The position numbers were made by a program, and so were the translations under genes. Below the pieces are notes generated by a model that saw only the letters and a program-made list of their open reading frames with translations, had not been told where the DNA came from and did no database searches. This document shows, piece by piece, positions 6,578-6,939 of a stretch of 6,939 bases of DNA (position 1 is the stretch's first letter; each line of letters starts with the position of its first letter). The DNA is taken from assembly GCA_947041065.1 (NCBI GenBank), contig CAMRCV010000024.1, forward strand, positions 1 to 6,939, given 5' to 3'. The DNA is from an uncultured Mycoplasma sp. Its GTDB lineage: Bacteria > Bacillota_I > Bacilli_A > Mycoplasmatales > Metamycoplasmataceae.

Positions 6578-6939
6578 GGGTCTCCAAAATTTCAGTTGTG
6601 ATTTTAGTTGCTACAATTGGGTTAGCTTGACCTTTAGTTAATTTCATCAATTGACCAATAACAAATTTCAAACATCTTTCTTGTCTTTCGATAAATTCAT
6701 CTATCAAATGAGGATTTTGTTTAATAATATCGTTAATGATAGGAGTAAGAGTTTTTTCATCTGATATTTGCACAGACCCAGCACTTTTAATTAAATCTTC
6801 TACAGATGTTTTTAAATTAACCAACTTAGGGAAAAACACCTTTAATTGTTTACCTGAAATAGTTCCTGCGATTGAAAAATTAATTAAATCAACAATATCT
6901 TGTGGTTTGATATTTAATTCTTGGATATTTTTGTTTTTA
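6561..6939 (-). CDS. gatB: Asp/Glu-tRNA amidotransferase subunit B, C-terminal part (5' end outside window)
   Basis: This is the last 126 codons of GatB, part of the GatCAB complex that converts Glu-tRNA(Gln) (and Asp-tRNA(Asn) in some bacteria) to the amide form. The frame is open from the window edge to the TAA at 6561-6563. The segment is the C-terminal YqeY/tail domain, which contacts the tRNA. It contains INFSIAGTISGKQLKVFFPKL, then VQISDEKTLTPIINDIIKQNPHLIDEF, then the characteristic FVIGQLMKLTKGQANP near the end. Canonical GatB has vGqvMKatkGqanP, so the match is close. The kinase-like catalytic N-terminal domain is outside the window. The 3' end overlaps the next gene by 17 bp. Confidence 0.95.
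   Translation of the reverse strand, partial: KNKNIQELNIKPQDIVDLINFSIAGTISGKQLKVFFPKLVNLKTSVEDLIKSAGSVQISDEKTLTPIINDIIKQNPHLIDEFIERQERCLKFVIGQLMKLTKGQANPIVATKITTEILETHVKEK
6581..6585 (-). promoter_or_regulatory. Ribosome binding site of the YihY-like gene, within gatB
   Basis: On the minus strand GGAGA (6585 to 6581) lies 3 nt before the ATG at 6577-6575. It is the only clear Shine-Dalgarno sequence for a gene in this window. It fixes the start inside the gatB coding region and supports translational coupling. Confidence 0.7.

Overview
The window is ordinary housekeeping chromosome from a mollicute (Mycoplasma/Spiroplasma/Mesoplasma-type bacterium). The evidence is strong AT richness, lysine- and asparagine-rich proteins, and UGA read as tryptophan. 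UGA interrupts secA four times, tig twice, the unknown gene at 699 once and the membrane-protein gene nine times. Every Trp position I could place is UGA and none is UGG. I cannot resolve the genus from sequence alone. The first 11 bases match the end of an Illumina TruSeq adapter, so the window probably starts at an untrimmed contig end.

Layout, plus strand: the 3' part of uvrC (to 486); an AT-rich gap with a tRNA promoter; tRNA-Arg(UCU) at 578-653, ending in a T-rich tract; a 230-residue protein of unknown function (699-1391); tig, trigger factor (1459-2760); an AT-stem terminator; and a complete secA (2814-5435). Minus strand, converging on secA: the 3' end of gatB (6561-6939), followed downstream by a YihY/BrkB-like six-helix membrane protein (5441-6577). 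The membrane gene starts 17 bp inside gatB and ends 5 bp from secA.

How the genes fit together: Tig and SecA both handle nascent secretory or folding proteins. Tig binds the ribosome at the exit tunnel; SecA drives post-translational export through SecYEG. UvrC is the dual-incision nuclease of nucleotide excision repair. GatB belongs to the amidotransferase that makes Gln-tRNA (and Asn-tRNA in some bacteria). No mobile element, CRISPR array, prophage or toxin-antitoxin pair is visible.

I do not see a clearly new multi-gene system. The most interesting signals are three. First, an out-of-frame-capable heptanucleotide tandem repeat lies in the first 25 codons of the membrane-protein gene; this is a possible phase-variation switch. 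Second, the secA promoter's -35 box lies in the tig terminator loop and would give a nearly leaderless secA mRNA. Third, a near-perfect inverted repeat is centred on the secA/membrane-gene convergence point.
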